From Cryptomeria japonica (lineage: Eukaryota; Streptophyta; Pinopsida; Cupressales; Cupressaceae), in contig NC_081412.1 of assembly GCF_030272615.1 (NCBI RefSeq), forward strand, positions 102,536,796 to 102,600,795: 64,000 nt of DNA. The letters are read 5' to 3'. The notes below the pieces were generated by a model that saw only the letters and a program-made list of their open reading frames with translations, did no database searches and was not told where the DNA came from. Every line of letters begins with the position of its first letter. Position 1 is the first letter of the stretch. Shown piece by piece: positions 22,361 to 34,857 of the stretch. The position numbers and the translations under genes are program-made.

Positions 22361-25300
22361 ATGTCTTCCTCATCCACACCTGAATTTATTGCAAACCCTA
22401 CTGTGATTGAAGTTATCAAGCGTCCTAGACCCGTATTCAACTTGTTCCCAAAATTGCGAAGAAGGATGATACCATAGGTGCATTTTCAAAAATACCTAAG
22501 TGAGTAGTTTATGCATAGGATCCTAGGATATACATACATTGTCATATAGAGGAATTAGGAGATGATGAAATCAAGAGCATGTATAGGACTGTGATTTGTG
22601 ATGTAAATGGTAATAGAAAATTGGAACACAAGATAGTAGAAACCCTAGGTTTTGTGGATATTCTTAGCATTCCTAATTTTCCTAAAGATGTGATAAGAAT
22701 AGTCCTAAGCAGAGTCCATGGAAAATTCTTTTGGTTGGATTCAATTCATAAGATCGCAAAAGAAGCAGTTAGGGTAGTAACAGGCTTACCTTCCACTAGT
22801 AGCAGGCCTGATAGGACTAAAAGGATCTCAAATGACACTGTAAGGGACCTAACCGTCACAATATTTGACAAGAGGTCTCTAAGAGTCAATGATGTAAAGG
22901 ACATAAATGTTAGATTTGTTAGTATGATCCTTGGCTATAAGGCTACACATGCTAATAGGTTGATTTCAGTATCTGGCCTATGTATTAAAAGTGCATATGA
23001 AATGGCAAACGACAATGCAAGAATAGATGTGTGTGAATGGCTTAAAGATGAATTGATAGACAATCTGAAGAAAATCAAAGGAGACAAGAAAGGGACTTTT
23101 AGATTTGGAAATTTTATTGCATGTTTGATGTTGTACATTACTAAGGAAGTACCTGGTATTGGTAGAAAATACTTTGGCTTTGATATACCGGTAGGAAAGC
23201 AACTATTGGATATATTAAACAACATGGGAGAAAACAAAGAGAAAAATATAAATGAACATTTTCAAGCACTGAAGGCTCGAATGAAGACAAGAATTAGGCT
23301 GTCTCGGGAAATTGTTGACAAATTTCAAAAGGAAATATGCTTTGTGATCAAGAAAGATGAAATCTAGATGGAGGCAGTTGTCCCTAGAACTATCTGGGTA
23401 ATTGAAATGGGATATGAAATAGATGATAATATAATTGAAACTTATGCAAAAGCCTTCCTTAAAGCACCAAAGGAACCATCTGAGAAAGTCTTTGACAATG
23501 CAAAAACAATTGAGAGTGGCATTCAATCCAAGAAAAGAGTTAAGAAAGTTGAACAAATAGTAAGGAAAGGCACTAGACAAGATAGAGAAATTAAGGAAGA
23601 TGTATTGAAGCAAACTGGTATCAAGGAAAGTGAGTTGGAAAGACTTCAACCAGAAGCTCATCTTTCACCAATTGCAACTTCTTCTGACAGTGAGATACCG
23701 GCGGTATTAAAAAGGGTAGAAAGGAAAAGAAAACCCTCACTGGCACCCTCACCTACACCTAGGAAAAGAAGACAAAAGCAATAGGTAGTGAGGCCTCTAG
23801 TTAAGAAGTTAACTCCAAAGAAGAAGAAGGTAAAACAAGATATTGCTCCACTGGACAAACTCCTAAATGAAATAACAAAGGATGGAAAGTTGAAAAACAT
23901 TAGCAAACTATATAACACACTTTCCATTGATGATAAAGAAAGCATAGAAAATAGTGTAATTTTACACTTGGACATATACAAGAAATTTGTGATGGAAATT
24001 GTTGATGATATACCCACAGATTTATACAGAAGACTAGAAGCTAGAAGGGTAGCTATTGTTGAGCTAGATAAAAAGATAAAAAATAGAAAAATTTCTTGCA
24101 GTTCACCCAGTGAACTCCACTGAAGAGGTAGATCAATTAATCAGTGAGGCCAACCGAAAAGAATTTTCAACCAGTCACCGACATGTAGCACTGATGGCAA
24201 GAAAAGTGAATGAAATTTCAAAAGAGATTGCCGATCAATGGGATATATTCTTTGTTGCAAAAGAGGAACAATAAGAACTTAAAAGACCTAAGACTATCAG
24301 AGTCTATCAAAAGGATAGGGATAAGGGGAAAGGTAAGGTAGGTGAACCTCCTAACCTAAAAATAACTAATAACTTACCCCCACCTCTTTCTGATACTCCA
24401 CCGATAGAAACCGTTGCACACAACCGGCTATAGAGAGTATGGAGACTCCTCAAGAGGATGCAAATCCCGAGTCTGAAATTTTGTACACTATGAATATCAA
24501 TACCCAAGAGGTAAACATAGTGGTGGACAAAGAGACCACTGAGGATAAGAAGAAAGATATGGCTACTGAGCCACCGAGTGCAGAAGTAGAGATTGGAGTT
24601 AGTAATACTGTAAATATAAGCACAAAAAAACCTACTCAGATAGAGAAACCGATAGAGGACACCACTGGGAAACCATTAGAAGCACCAGTAGATAAAACTG
24701 AGATACAATTAGAGAAACTGGCAATGGACAATGCAGAGGTGAATACAGAGAAACCGATAGTGCATATCAAGACTTCATCAGAAAAACTGACAGTAGAGAG
24801 CACAGAGAAACCCTCTGAGGCATAGGTTGAGAAACAGGAACATAAATAGGCTGAGGTACAGATTCAAACCAAGATAGTGCCACCGACAATAACTCAAAAG
24901 CCTAAACCTTTGCTAGTTGAAATGCAAACACAAACTGACCTACCAAAGGTCAAAAAAGCAAAGTTATTACTACAACCGACAGCATGGAAACTGTGAAAAT
25001 AGTTGGGCAAACATCTGGTAGTTCAATGGTAGAATTCAGACCAATGAACGTGACAGAGGTATTATTGGATTCTATTAATAAAATCACTGAGTGTAATGCA
25101 CAAGCCTATAAGGTTATTGATGACACTATTCCTATTCTTAAATTGATAGCACCCAAGTGTATTTTGGACAATAAAGATTCTTTAGGTCAACTAGACACAT
25201 TGTCTAAATACATCACCGGTAACATTTTGATAGTTGATCAGATAAATGAGGACACATTCAAAGAGAAAATGAATAAGGAGAAAGAAAAATTCTTTGATGA

Positions 25301-25721
25301 AATAGTGAAGAAGAATAAAGAACAAATAGAAACCTTATTACTGGCACTAGGAGAAACAATTTTGGATTTCAAGAAATTGTATAGAGATACCTGCAAAACT
25401 GATATTTTGACAGAGAACATAGATTCGGAGATCAACAAAGCTCAAGAAGAAATTAACAATATTTCTGACAATTTAATAGGAACATCAGATTCATTTTTGG
25501 AAATTGAAAAGAACATTGCAGATCTTGAAGAGAAAATAGAGAAGTTAGAAAAAGACAAAGAAAAGATAAAGGTTAAGGCAAAGGATTTAAAATGCAAACT
25601 AGGTCCTAAACTAGATTACCTCATTTCCTTAAGAAAAGAAATTTTTGACGCTCTGGTTCCCAGACTTATGACACCGAAAGAGAAAATGCACATACTAACA
25701 GTTACCGTTCAGAGAACATAA
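22361..25721 (+). pseudogene. ORF2 of element C, unknown protein homologous to A's ORF2
   Basis: The likely start is ATG 22361 (MSSSSTPEFIANP), then a frameshift and stops before open parts 22579-23367, 23368-23784, 23788-24123, 24439-24825 and 24984-25721; about 1120 codons in all. The N-terminal globular part has IRIVLSRVHGKFFWLD, IAKEAVRVVTGLPSTS, RISNDTVRDLT, VSMILGYKATHANRL and PGIGRKYFGFD. These align with A's ITKEAIRVVTGYFSTG, RISKDTVFKLTG, ATMVIGYRVFYSSRL and PGIGDIEW. A Lys/Pro-rich middle, a small helical domain (ISKLYNTLSIDDKESIE), an acidic Thr/Glu/Pro repeat-like region and a long C-terminal coiled coil (to 25721) follow. No membrane segment or enzyme motif. Function unknown. Confidence 0.75.
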
Positions 25722-25847
25722 GCGACATTACAAGATAGCAAAAGATTTAGCGAAGTCAGAATTTTGCATTGGCGGATATCTATCAGATTGTAACCCACCG
25801 ATTACAAGGATCTAGGTAGGAACCACACTCCACTGACAGTGAATGAC

Positions 25848-26049
25848 AACCTTTGTCATTGATGTCAAAGGGGGAGTAGTGGAAATGAGAAAAATGATCA
25901 GAACAAAGACATCATCAGCTCAGGGGGATCATACATTTTTTACAACACAATTTTGGTAAGATATTTTGGCATATTCTTTTTGGACAACATTTTTGGAAAC
26001 TTTTTGGATTTTTCTCATGAGTGTTGCCATCAATGCCAAAGGGGGAGAT
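25848..26049 (+). promoter_or_regulatory. Polypurine-tract module of element C
   Basis: Upstream CATTGATG (25857-25864) followed by TCAAAGGGGGAG, then CATCAATG (26028-26035) followed by the true tract CCAAAGGGGGAGAT, then CATTGATG in the LTR (26102-26109). Same order and spacing as in A, B' and E. Confidence 0.75.
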
Positions 26050-26813
26050 TGTAGGCAAATGCACACTCCAATGAGAAATTATAGGTTATTGAAGGTATTT
26101 TCATTGATGGCAACCTTACAATCCTATGATACCGACAAACACCAGCACCGGTAGACTCTACACTGACATACAGATTACCGACACCATGGTCGACAAGAAT
26201 TTTGTATAAATGTATTTTGTATTTAATTGTAAAATATTTTGTAAGCCAACTTGGCGGATTGTAATATGACATATAAGTATGAGATCATTGTAGATCATTT
26301 AGAAGATATATAGATGGAAGGATTAATGCAGACCTAATATGCGAATTGTAAGATAGATATTGGATAAGGGTTTATGTATGGTGCAGAGCGTAAACTGGTA
26401 TTGAATCTAGCATAGTAGATGCTGATATAAAGCAGTACAAGACATTGGATTTGTATAATCCATTTTGTAAGTTAGTGAGACTTCTTTTGTAACTAAGCAG
26501 TCAGCTCTAGGCACTTGGCCTTCCTGCATGTGCAGGCCCCTATTGTAAATAGTAATATCCCCTTATTGGCCAGTAAGCAAATATTGTGGGTCACAAATCC
26601 CACCGAGGTTTTTTCCACACCGGTTTTCCTTATTAAAAATAGTGTGTTATGGTGTGTCTCTTATGTTGTGGTTATTTCTCTTATTTACTGCATTATTTTT
26701 GGTTTACTGGTATATAGTTTTGTATATGATTTTCATGTTATAATTCAACTAAATTCTTATATCGGTCAGATACTGATTCACCCCCCCTCTTAGTATCTTT
26801 GGGAATCCTAACA
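26050..26813 (+). repeat. 3' LTR of element C (764 bp)
   Basis: Starts TGTAGGCAAATGC (one T to A against the 5' copy) and ends ATCCTAACA, followed by AATAA. Same length as the 5' LTR but with many substitutions, so this is an old insertion. Confidence 0.93.
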
Positions 26814-27472
26814 AATAAGACTACTGGTAAGAAGGTTTTTAAACCTCTCTTCTTTGTTTGTCATAAGCCTGGTCATACTGCAAATGTCTATAGAGACAAA
26901 CCTAACATAAATACAAATTACAACACTAATGCTAGGTATCTATCTAGAAAGTTTGAAGGTCATTGCTACACATGGAATGTATGGGCATGGACATATTGAG
27001 TGTAGATATGGATCAAACAATCCTATACCACACATGCATCCTAGACCAAATGGTGACCAAATAAGGAACTTTGATAACCGGGTAAACCTGAACTGGCAAA
27101 GATCCTATGGCAACCGGTTTAGTCCATTCGAGATGGAAAAGGTAACAAATGTTGTTTGTGCCTTCTATAATAATTTTGGTCATGTGGCTATGAACTGCAG
27201 AAGAAGAATGAGAAGAGGAAATCCAGGACCCTGGAGATCATCTAGTATGTTCTGTTACCACTACAACAAACCGGGGCATTTAGCAAAATTTTGTAGATCA
27301 AGAAATAGCAAACCCGTCAACTTTTTTTTAAGGATCAAAAAGGCAAGCAGAAAGTTGATGTTGAGGAAACCAGAGAAGATATGAATCAGATTTGGAAAAA
27401 GAAAGGTGATGACTTGCCTAGAGAAGAAACTATTCCTTCACCCAATGAAGAGAACCCATCACTAGTGACTTA
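26814..27472 (+). pseudogene. ORF1 of element A, zinc-knuckle part (broken)
   Basis: Continues ORF1 after element C: FKPLFFVCHKPGHTANV (knuckle 1, Cys residues lost), CYTWNV with GHGHIEC in another frame (knuckle 2), CAFYNNFGHVAMNC (knuckle 3, Cys to Tyr) and CYHYNKPGHLAKFC (knuckle 4, Cys to Tyr). Four knuckles as in C's ORF1. Most losses are TGT to TAT, i.e. G to A. The frame ends around TAA 27470-27472 after an acidic tail. Confidence 0.7.
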
Positions 27473-27922
27473 AGCCTATTTAACACAGCTAAGAGGATCT
27501 TAATGGTAAAACATCTCTGGACCCCTTGTAAAATGAGCGAGAAAGAATTTTTGAATTATGAATTTTGGTGACTTTTTGTTGACATGTTATCAACTGGTAT
27601 TTCACTTAAGCGGTGAAATTAGGGTTTGTAACCTAAAGTGCGAGCATTTATTATAGTTGGTAAAAAGTGATAAAAGCAAGTTTTACTTTATCTTTTTTAC
27701 CCTAACTCTTTTGAGAAAGAAATTTGAAGTGGTTGCAGAGCCGAACAAGATTGTCTTGGTGTCAATTAGCGAACTGATTTGTGATTAGAAGAATCAAGTT
27801 GAATTGAAAGTTGCAGAGAGGCGAACGGGTGTGCATTTGGACATTTCAACCAGGAAATGGAACATCATGCAAGAAATGAGGTATTTCTTTGAGTATACCA
27901 CTTTGAAACTTGTTTATCTAGA
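27473..27922 (+). other. Spacer between ORF1 and ORF2 of element A
   Basis: About 450 bp without a coding frame. It could serve as leader for translation of ORF2 (inference). No known motif seen. Confidence 0.5.
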
Positions 27923-30900
27923 ATGGCATCTACTTCTAAGTCTATAGAGAGGTTGATGATCACTGCTAAGTCTAAGGAAGCTCTAAAGGCAGACCAAATT
28001 ATATCTTATAATGCATTGTTGCAAGTCTCGAGTGGTGTTGTGGTCAAAGGTGACTTGTCGAGCTATATAGATTGTAAGATAGAAGATTTAGGAACTCTAC
28101 ACATCTATACACAGTTGAAATCACTTTATGATAAGAGTGGAAAGATTGAAACAAAATATGCTAGGGTTTTTGAAAAAGGTTTTCATAATGTCACCTATTT
28201 TCTTGAAGATTTTGAGGAAGAACACATAAGAATCATTTTGAGTTGAGTCTATGGAGAGACTATGTATTTGGAAAGGACTCATACAATAACCAAGGAAGCT
28301 ATTAGGGTTGTAACAGGTTATTTCTCAACTGGTGAAATTTCTATGGTAAGAAGAATTTCAAAGGATACTGTCTTCAAATTAACCGGTTCTACATCTGATA
28401 AGTGTGCTTTTTCTATCAACAATATTAGAGACCCTGCAGTGAAACTGGCAACAATGGTGATAGGCTACCGGGTATTCTACTCCAGTAGACTTAACAGTGT
28501 TCCATTTACAACAATTCACACAACACATAGAATGATTGTTGATAATGCAGATTATGATATCTGTGAAGCCATCAAAGTGCAATTATTTCAAAATTTGCAA
28601 TCCATTAAGAAGGGCAACACTCAAAAGTTCAAATATGGTCAACTATTAGCTGAGTTATTTTTCTATTTTCAGAACTTCCTACCGGGTATTGGAGATATTG
28701 AATGGTCCAAAGACCTACTGGTCAATGCACAGATCAAGATAGCATTAAGGTTGTGAAGAATACTTTTTCAGCTACCGTGAATAAGTATTTTAATGAATTT
28801 CAGAAAAAGATGAGCATGAGAATGAGGTTACTTGAAGATGTGGTAATATACTTTGAAAAAGATAGTCTTTGCTGTTACCACTGACTTTTTCTTGATGCAA
28901 GCAATTGAACCTAGAGAGGAAGAGATGGAAGATATGAGTTATGAGGTTAATCATGATTTACTGGTTGGCTATGCTAATACCCTATTAGCATCGCCTAAAG
29001 ATAAAAAGTAGACAAAATTGGACATTGTGGCAGTCCAAGTTGCACCAACGGAAACCGATACTGCACCTGTAGCTAATGTGAAAGGAAAGAAAAAGAAGTC
29101 TGATGAAAAATATCCTGTGAAAAAGACCACAAGGGTGGCTCAAGGTGTCCTAACCAAGAAGGAACCAACACCTAAATTATATCTAAAGAAGGAGAGTGCA
29201 CCAAAGAAGAGAAATCAAAAATTGATTTTGCAACCAGAGTCTGAGGGTACAGATTCTGAAGAAGAACCAAAGAAGGAAAAAGCAACCGGAAGAACACCCA
29301 AGAAGGTAAAGGTAGTGTCAAAGGCAACTACACCTATAGATATTGCTACCTACAAACCTGACACAGTTTTTGAGAGAACAATGAAGACATTAGGAAGAAA
29401 TAGGTTTGACAATGTCAAAGAATATTTTGACTCTTTCACTGAAGATGAGCAGAAGCAAGTAATCCAACAGGTAATAACTTATTTGGGTCATTACAATAGA
29501 TTTTCACATGAATTGGAAAAATATATTTCAATCTCTTTGTATAATACTCTTTTAGATAAATTGGAGGAAGCAATTCAATTGGAAAAGAAGATTATTGATG
29601 AAATATTTGTGCAATATTTTCCCAATTTATCATCAGATGGAATTAGTGCTTTAGTTGAGCAATACAAAGTATATTTTGATTTTAAAATGATAAGATTGAA
29701 GCTTCTTAATGAAAAAAGGATATTTATTGAGTCTAAGACACATCAGTTAGCTTGTGTAATCAAAAAGAGGGAAGAGGTCGTCCACTCTAGCAATAAGGAT
29801 AATACTATAGATGATGTTCCTCGACCAGAAATGGATGAAGAGGAGATTGTTCAAGCTGACATAGTCTATCCAATCAAGAAGAAGGATGAATCCATTATTA
29901 TTGTCGATGAAGATGATCATAATACAATAGACCCATTTGGAGACATCACTGCACCAGATATGGAGCCTCCTACAATAACTGAAGTACAAGTTACATTAGT
30001 TGATCAACCAGTTATTCAACAAAAAGTGGACAATGAACCGGCAAAAAAACAACTAGAGAAACCCCAATCTCCACCAATCATTAAAAATACTCAAAAGGAG
30101 TCTACTGAGAAAGCTATCACTTAGTTACTTGAAGAGACAATAGAGCTTAGCACACTGAGATCTATCATTAAGAGTGTACCCCCTGAACCAGCAAAGCAGA
30201 AACTACTTGAAGATGATGATGATGACTCTTTAAGTATTCCAGGACCCATTGACATGAACACCTTGAGTGCATCAGAAATGATGAAGATTGCTAATTTTAT
30301 GCAATTTCAAGCACACAAGAAGAGACTGAAAGAGAAAAGTATTGAAGCAAAGACAATCTAGAATGCAGTAGAAATTTTGTCTGGTTTACTACCAGAAATA
30401 GCTATTGCACATTTTCCTACACCCATTAGCAAACTTGGTCAGTTAGTTGCAGATGCATCTAATCAAATCAAGTCGCTTGAAGATGTTGTTCAAATGTCTG
30501 CTGAGAAGAGCCACAAGAAGAAATATGGAGATAAACTAGCAAAGAACATTGAAAGTGGCAAAATGGCTCTATCTAATAATGGAAATCTGTTGAAGAAATC
30601 TATTGAATCTGGAGGAAAGTATCTTTCCTCTACCTGTAATGTTTCTTTCTTTTACTTTGACATTTGTAAGAGTCAAATTGAAACAGAGCAAGAAAAAGAA
30701 CTAATATGCAAGGCATATGTCCCACTCCAGGACTCCATTCATGCCTTTAATCGGTTTGTAGATGATTTGTATGACGAACTGAATAGGAATGATAATGAGA
30801 AGGCTAAGAGATTTCAATCTTTAAAAGAGCTCAAGAGTCATCTCACCTCATAGGTCAACATTCTTCACAGAGCCTACTCCAATGCAGAAGCTATTCTTGC

Positions 30901-31060
30901 TACTCCCAAAACTTGCACACTAGACTCAATGGAAGAATTTCATTCCCAGTTGATGTCTACATTTGAGTACACTGCTATCATTTTGGAATCATGGGAAAAT
31001 GCTTTATCATAGATGAATCAGAACTTCAATGATATTTTTATGAGATTAGCCAATGCATGA
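27923..31060 (+). pseudogene. ORF2 of element A, unknown protein homologous to C's ORF2
   Basis: Starts ATG 27923 (MASTSKSIERLMITAKSKE) and ends TGA 31058-31060, about 1045 codons with frameshifts and stops. Open parts are 27923-28246, 28262-28756, 29018-30124 (368 residues) and 30377-30853. Order: N-terminal globular domain with EAIRVVTGYFSTG, YRVFYSSRLNSVP and YDICEAIKVQLFQNLQSIKK; a short MQAIEPREEE / SYEVNHDLL block matching MEAVVPR / GYEIDDNII in C; Lys-rich linker (KKKKSDEKYPVKKTTR); helical domain (NVKEYFDSFTEDEQKQVIQ); acidic linker; C-terminal coiled coil. It occupies the place of pol. No similarity to RT, integrase or envelope proteins that I can see. Confidence 0.78.
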
Positions 31061-31136
31061 AATTTTTTAAGTTGTAATATATGTTGAACACTTTGATACA
31101 TATTTTCTATATATATGTATATATTTTACTTTATCA

Positions 31137-31335
31137 TTTTGGCATTGTTGTCAAAGGGGGAGTAATAATATGTATATGTGTTTTTGAAAATTTTGTATTT
31201 ATGCATGCATTAAGGGAGAGTATTGCATTAAAGGGGAGTATGAGCACATGTAAATATGTTGTACATGCAAACTTAGCGGTATTGTATTACTCTAAAAAAT
31301 TTCTAAGGGTTGCCATCAATGCCAAAGGGGGAGAT
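31137..31335 (+). promoter_or_regulatory. Polypurine-tract module of element A
   Basis: Upstream block TTTGGCATTGTTGTC (CATTGTTG 31143-31150) with CAAAGGGGGAG. Then CATCAATG (31314-31321) and the true tract CAAAGGGGGAGAT to 31335. CATTGATG recurs in the LTR at 31378-31385. Confidence 0.75.
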
Positions 31336-32456
31336 TGTTGGCTTGATGATGATTGTATTGTATTCATCACTTGTTGTCATTGATGAAACACTCTCACACA
31401 CACATATGATTACATTGACTACTGGTGTAACTTCAATTGGTTTACACTATCAACCGGTATGTTTAAGGTTTATCTCTAGCTGATACTCTGTGTCAACCGG
31501 TATGTGCTTAAGAGATAACCTATGGCTACAATAAGTTGGCATCAAAATGAAGATGAAGATGAAGATGGAGATCAAGCAGAACATTCCAGGACAATGGATC
31601 ACATGTTTTATTCCAACCGGTATTGACTGTTCTAACCAGTATTTGATTTTGTGATGAGTTATTAGCATCGACTTCTTGACAGTCATTTTTGTGATGAGTT
31701 ATGATTACTTGTCTAGATACACTGCACCTAGGAAATTGTGTTTTGATTTCCTTAGTCCGACATAAGATTTGAATGTCTATATTAAGACATCTTAGTGAGT
31801 CATTTGAAATATATAGTGATAGAGAGGAGATTATGTGAATATTGATATGCATAAAGAGTGAAAGCTTTTGTTGAAGAGCGATAAGTGTTAAGATGAAGAG
31901 CAATGTTGAATGTAATTAGAATGATCTGATCAAGCAAGTATTGTGCTACTCAGAATAGATCAAACCATTCTTGTTGTTTTCTAATCATTACAATAGAATC
32001 AAATCCCCTAACTGGGTAAGCTCTAACAAGCTTCATTGTACAAATCCTCTAACAAGGTGATTCATTAGTTTGGGTTCTCAAATCCTCTAATGAGGTTACT
32101 CCTAATAGGATAGTACTCTTAACAGGGTATAAGTTTCTAATCAAGCTTGGGATCTCTAACAAGATTCACTCCTAGCTCAACACTTTGTAAGGCCTTAACA
32201 AGTCAGTTATCTATTATTGTAGATAGTTAACTTGTGAGTTCCATTTCACCATGGTTTTTACCTATTTGGTTTTCCACGTATGAATACTTGTGTTATGGTG
32301 GATGTTTTACTTATTGTGGATGTTGTTATATCATTTTGGATAGCATGTATTTTGTTTAAATGCTTGATTAAGTTCATCTACCAGTTAGTGTTTGAAGTAG
32401 TGTTTATTTGGTGTCACTGATTCAACCCCCCCTCTCATTGCTTTTTAAGTCCATCA
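31336..32456 (+). repeat. 3' LTR of element A (1121 bp)
   Basis: Starts TGTTGGCTTGATG after the polypurine tract and ends AAGTCCATCA. It is uninterrupted and shows the original CATTG target of element T near 32035. Followed by TGAAGAG, the duplicated integrase target. Confidence 0.92.
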
Positions 32457-32457
32457 T

Positions 32458-33230
32458 GAAGAGTTCATAAATTACTATGAAGAACATGAGATTATGAGGT
32501 AGATGTCTGCACCTAGAACACCTCAAAAAAATGGAGTTGCTGAAAGAATAAATATACCTCTAAGTGATTGTGCAAGGACTCTGATGATACAAAAGGATAT
32601 TCCACATGTCTTTTGGAGAGAAGCAGTGATTATTGTTGTGTATACCTTGAATCAGATTCAGGTGAAGAAGGGGACAAATAAGACTCCCTATAAAATATGG
32701 GGTGGATACTCACCCAATGTGAGTTACTTCAAGGTATTTGGAAGTAGGTATTCCATCAAGAGGGATGAGTACTCTAGATAGTTTGATCCTAAGAGTGATG
32801 AAGGAACCTTCTTAGGTTACTCCACAAAGAGAAAAGCATACTGGTGTTTGAACAAAAGGACTAGTAAGATTGTGGAGAGTGCAAATGTCAAAGTGGATGA
32901 GTTCTCTGAGAAAAATGAACAAGACAACAAGAATGAACCAAAGGATTATCAAGGATTTGTTTACAGTTTATCAGATGAACCTACTACAAGGAATCCTAAT
33001 GTAGCTACAAATGAGGAAACATGTGAAGTAGAACCTACACAACCGATAGAAGAAGCTCCAAGAAATGAACCTGTACAACCAAGGTATGTCAGAAACAATC
33101 ATCCTGCTGACAATATTATTGGTGATAAAAATGCAAGAGTATTGACTCGAAGAAAAGCAAGGGAGAGTACCTATCCGCTCTCTAAAATTGAGCCCAACAT
33201 AGAAAAGGAGGCTCTAAGAGATTAAGACTC
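32458..33230 (+). pseudogene. Integrase C-terminal part of copia element B
   Basis: Continues integrase after the insertion: EEFINYYEEHEI, a TAG, then SAPRTPQKNGVAERIN (third catalytic Glu in AER), HVFWREAV, YTLNQIQVKKG and FKVFGSRYSIK. A TAG near 32779 precedes GTFLGYSTKRKAYWC, and a variable linker (32848-33225, rich in Glu, Asn and Pro) leads to RT. Confidence 0.87.
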
Positions 33231-34100
33231 AATCAAAGATATGGATGAATAACTGGAGAAGACTGAGAAAAATGAAACTTGGATCCTTGTGCCCAGAATG
33301 GAGAATAAAAATGTAATAGGCACCAAGTGGGTGTTTAGATATAAAATGGATGAACTGGTCAAGTATTAAGAAACAAAGCAAGATTAGTCTGCAAAGGGTA
33401 TGCACAGGAAGAAGGTTTGGACTATGGAGAGACCTTTGCACCGGTGGCCAAACTAGAAGGAGTCAGAATATTTATTGCTTATGCTACCTACAGGAAGTTC
33501 AAGGTCTACCAAATGGATGTCAAATCGATATTCTTGAATGGTGTTCTAGAGGAAAAAGTGTACATTGAGCAACCTGAAGGGTTTTCTTCAGAAGATGGAA
33601 GAGACATGGTATGCAAGTTGAAGAAGGCTTTGTATGGGCTAGAACAAGCACCAAGAGCTTGGTATGAGAGGCTGCACTCATACCTGATAAGTATAGGGTT
33701 CATGAGAACCAATGACAACAATAACTTGTATTTGAAGACTGGACAAGAAGGAAAACATCTGATTGCATAGATTTTTGTAGATGACATCATCTTTGGAGGA
33801 GATGATGAAATGAGCAAAGGTTTTGCAAAAGAAATGAAGAAAGAGTTTGAAATGTCCATGATCGGTGAAATAATATTCTTAATCGGCCTGGAAGTATCTC
33901 AGCTAAAGAATGGTATATTCATTAGCTAGACCAAATATATAAGGGAAATATTGAAGACCTTTGGAATGGAAGATTCTAAACTTGTTGGAACTCCAATGGT
34001 TATAGGTAGCAAGCTCTCCAAAAATGATGAGGCTAATGAAGTGAATGATACACTATACCGATCCATGATCGGTAAGTTGCAGTATGCAGTACACAGTAGA
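33231..34100 (+). pseudogene. Reverse transcriptase of copia element B (broken)
   Basis: Blocks in order: WILVPRMENKNVIGTKWVF, then a frame change near 33360, DYGETFAPVAKLEGVRIF, YQMDVKSIFLNG, YGLEQAPRAWYERLH (33417-33770), a TAG, then the catalytic FVDDIIFGG at about 33770-33796 and KEFEMSMIGEIIF. A further stop lies near 33927. The FVDD motif is intact, but stops make the copy inactive. Confidence 0.85.
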
Positions 34101-34770
34101 CTGAATATAGCACAAGCAGTTGGCTTGGTTGCTAGATTTGTTGCAAATCCAAAAGAGACTCATATGGTGGCAGTTAAGAGGATATTTAGATATATTAAGG
34201 GGACTGATGAGTATGGTCTCTAGTATCCACATAAGGGAAATTTCAACTTAAGTGTCTTCACCGATGCAGATTGGCCAGTGAAGATTGATGATAGAAAGAG
34301 CACTAGTGGAGGTGCATTATTTCTTGGAGATAGGATTGTGTCATGGACAAGCAAAAAAATAGAATTATATCTCTCAATCCACAACTGAGGCAGAGTATGT
34401 GGTTGTTACAATCAATTGTATACAGGTAGTATGGATTAAGCAGATCTTGGAAGGTATCCAAGAAAAAGTGATTGAACCGGTGGTGATACACTGTGACAAT
34501 ACAAGTGCCATTAACATATCAAAAAACCTAGTAATGCACTCTACAACCAAGCATATTGCAATAAAATATCATTATGTTAGGGACCAAGTGCAGGAAAAAG
34601 AAGATAGACTAGAATATGTGCCAACCAAGGAACAGGTTGCAGACATTTTCACCAAGCCTCTACCTAAGGATACTTTTGAGTATCTCAGAGGTAAGCTAGG
34701 GGTAATTCCCCTGCATACTCTAAGGCGAGTGAAGATCAGAACAACATCAATGAGGTATGATTTTCCTAAA
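34101..34770 (+). pseudogene. RNase H of copia element B (broken)
   Basis: VFTDADWPVKIDDRKST (active-site Asp pair kept), VSWTSKK, STTEAEYVV, then the longest open piece 34399-34791: VVIHCDNTSAINISKNL, TKHIAIKYHYVRDQV, ADIFTKPLPKDTFEYLRGK. A TAG (GL-stop at 34221-34223) and a short frame change near 34360 interrupt it. Confidence 0.85.
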
Positions 34771-34857
34771 AAATCTATCTATTTGGATTGATGATTATGG
34801 ACTACTCCTATTAGGGGGGCAGTCATTGTAGTATGTGCATTAGGTTGTCTAGACTAC

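Larger units (their letters stand above)
20113..26813 (+). mobile_element. Non-autonomous copia-type element C with unknown ORF2
   Basis: LTRs 20113-20876 and 26050-26813, both exactly 764 bp, flanked by a perfect AATAA duplication (20108-20112 and 26814-26818). It has a tRNA-Met-type primer site and an AAAGGGGGAG polypurine tract. The 5.2-kb interior encodes a coiled-coil/CCHC ORF1 and a long ORF2 homologous to that of A. No protease, integrase, RT or RNase H is recognisable. Inserted into A's ORF1; the two are related but distinct families with dissimilar LTRs. Confidence 0.93.
10351..32456 (+). mobile_element. Non-autonomous copia-type element A with unknown ORF2
   Basis: LTRs 10351-19424 (split by element T) and 31336-32456, primer site 19425, polypurine tract ending 31335. 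The bases GAAGAG occur on both sides (10345-10350 and 32458-32463), a 5-6 bp target duplication inside B's integrase; the border is ambiguous by one base (t32457). The interior, after removing element C, is about 5.2 kb. It holds a coiled-coil plus CCHC ORF1 and a long ORF2 without recognisable protease, integrase, RT or RNase H. Mobilisation would need pol supplied by another element (inference). Confidence 0.85.
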
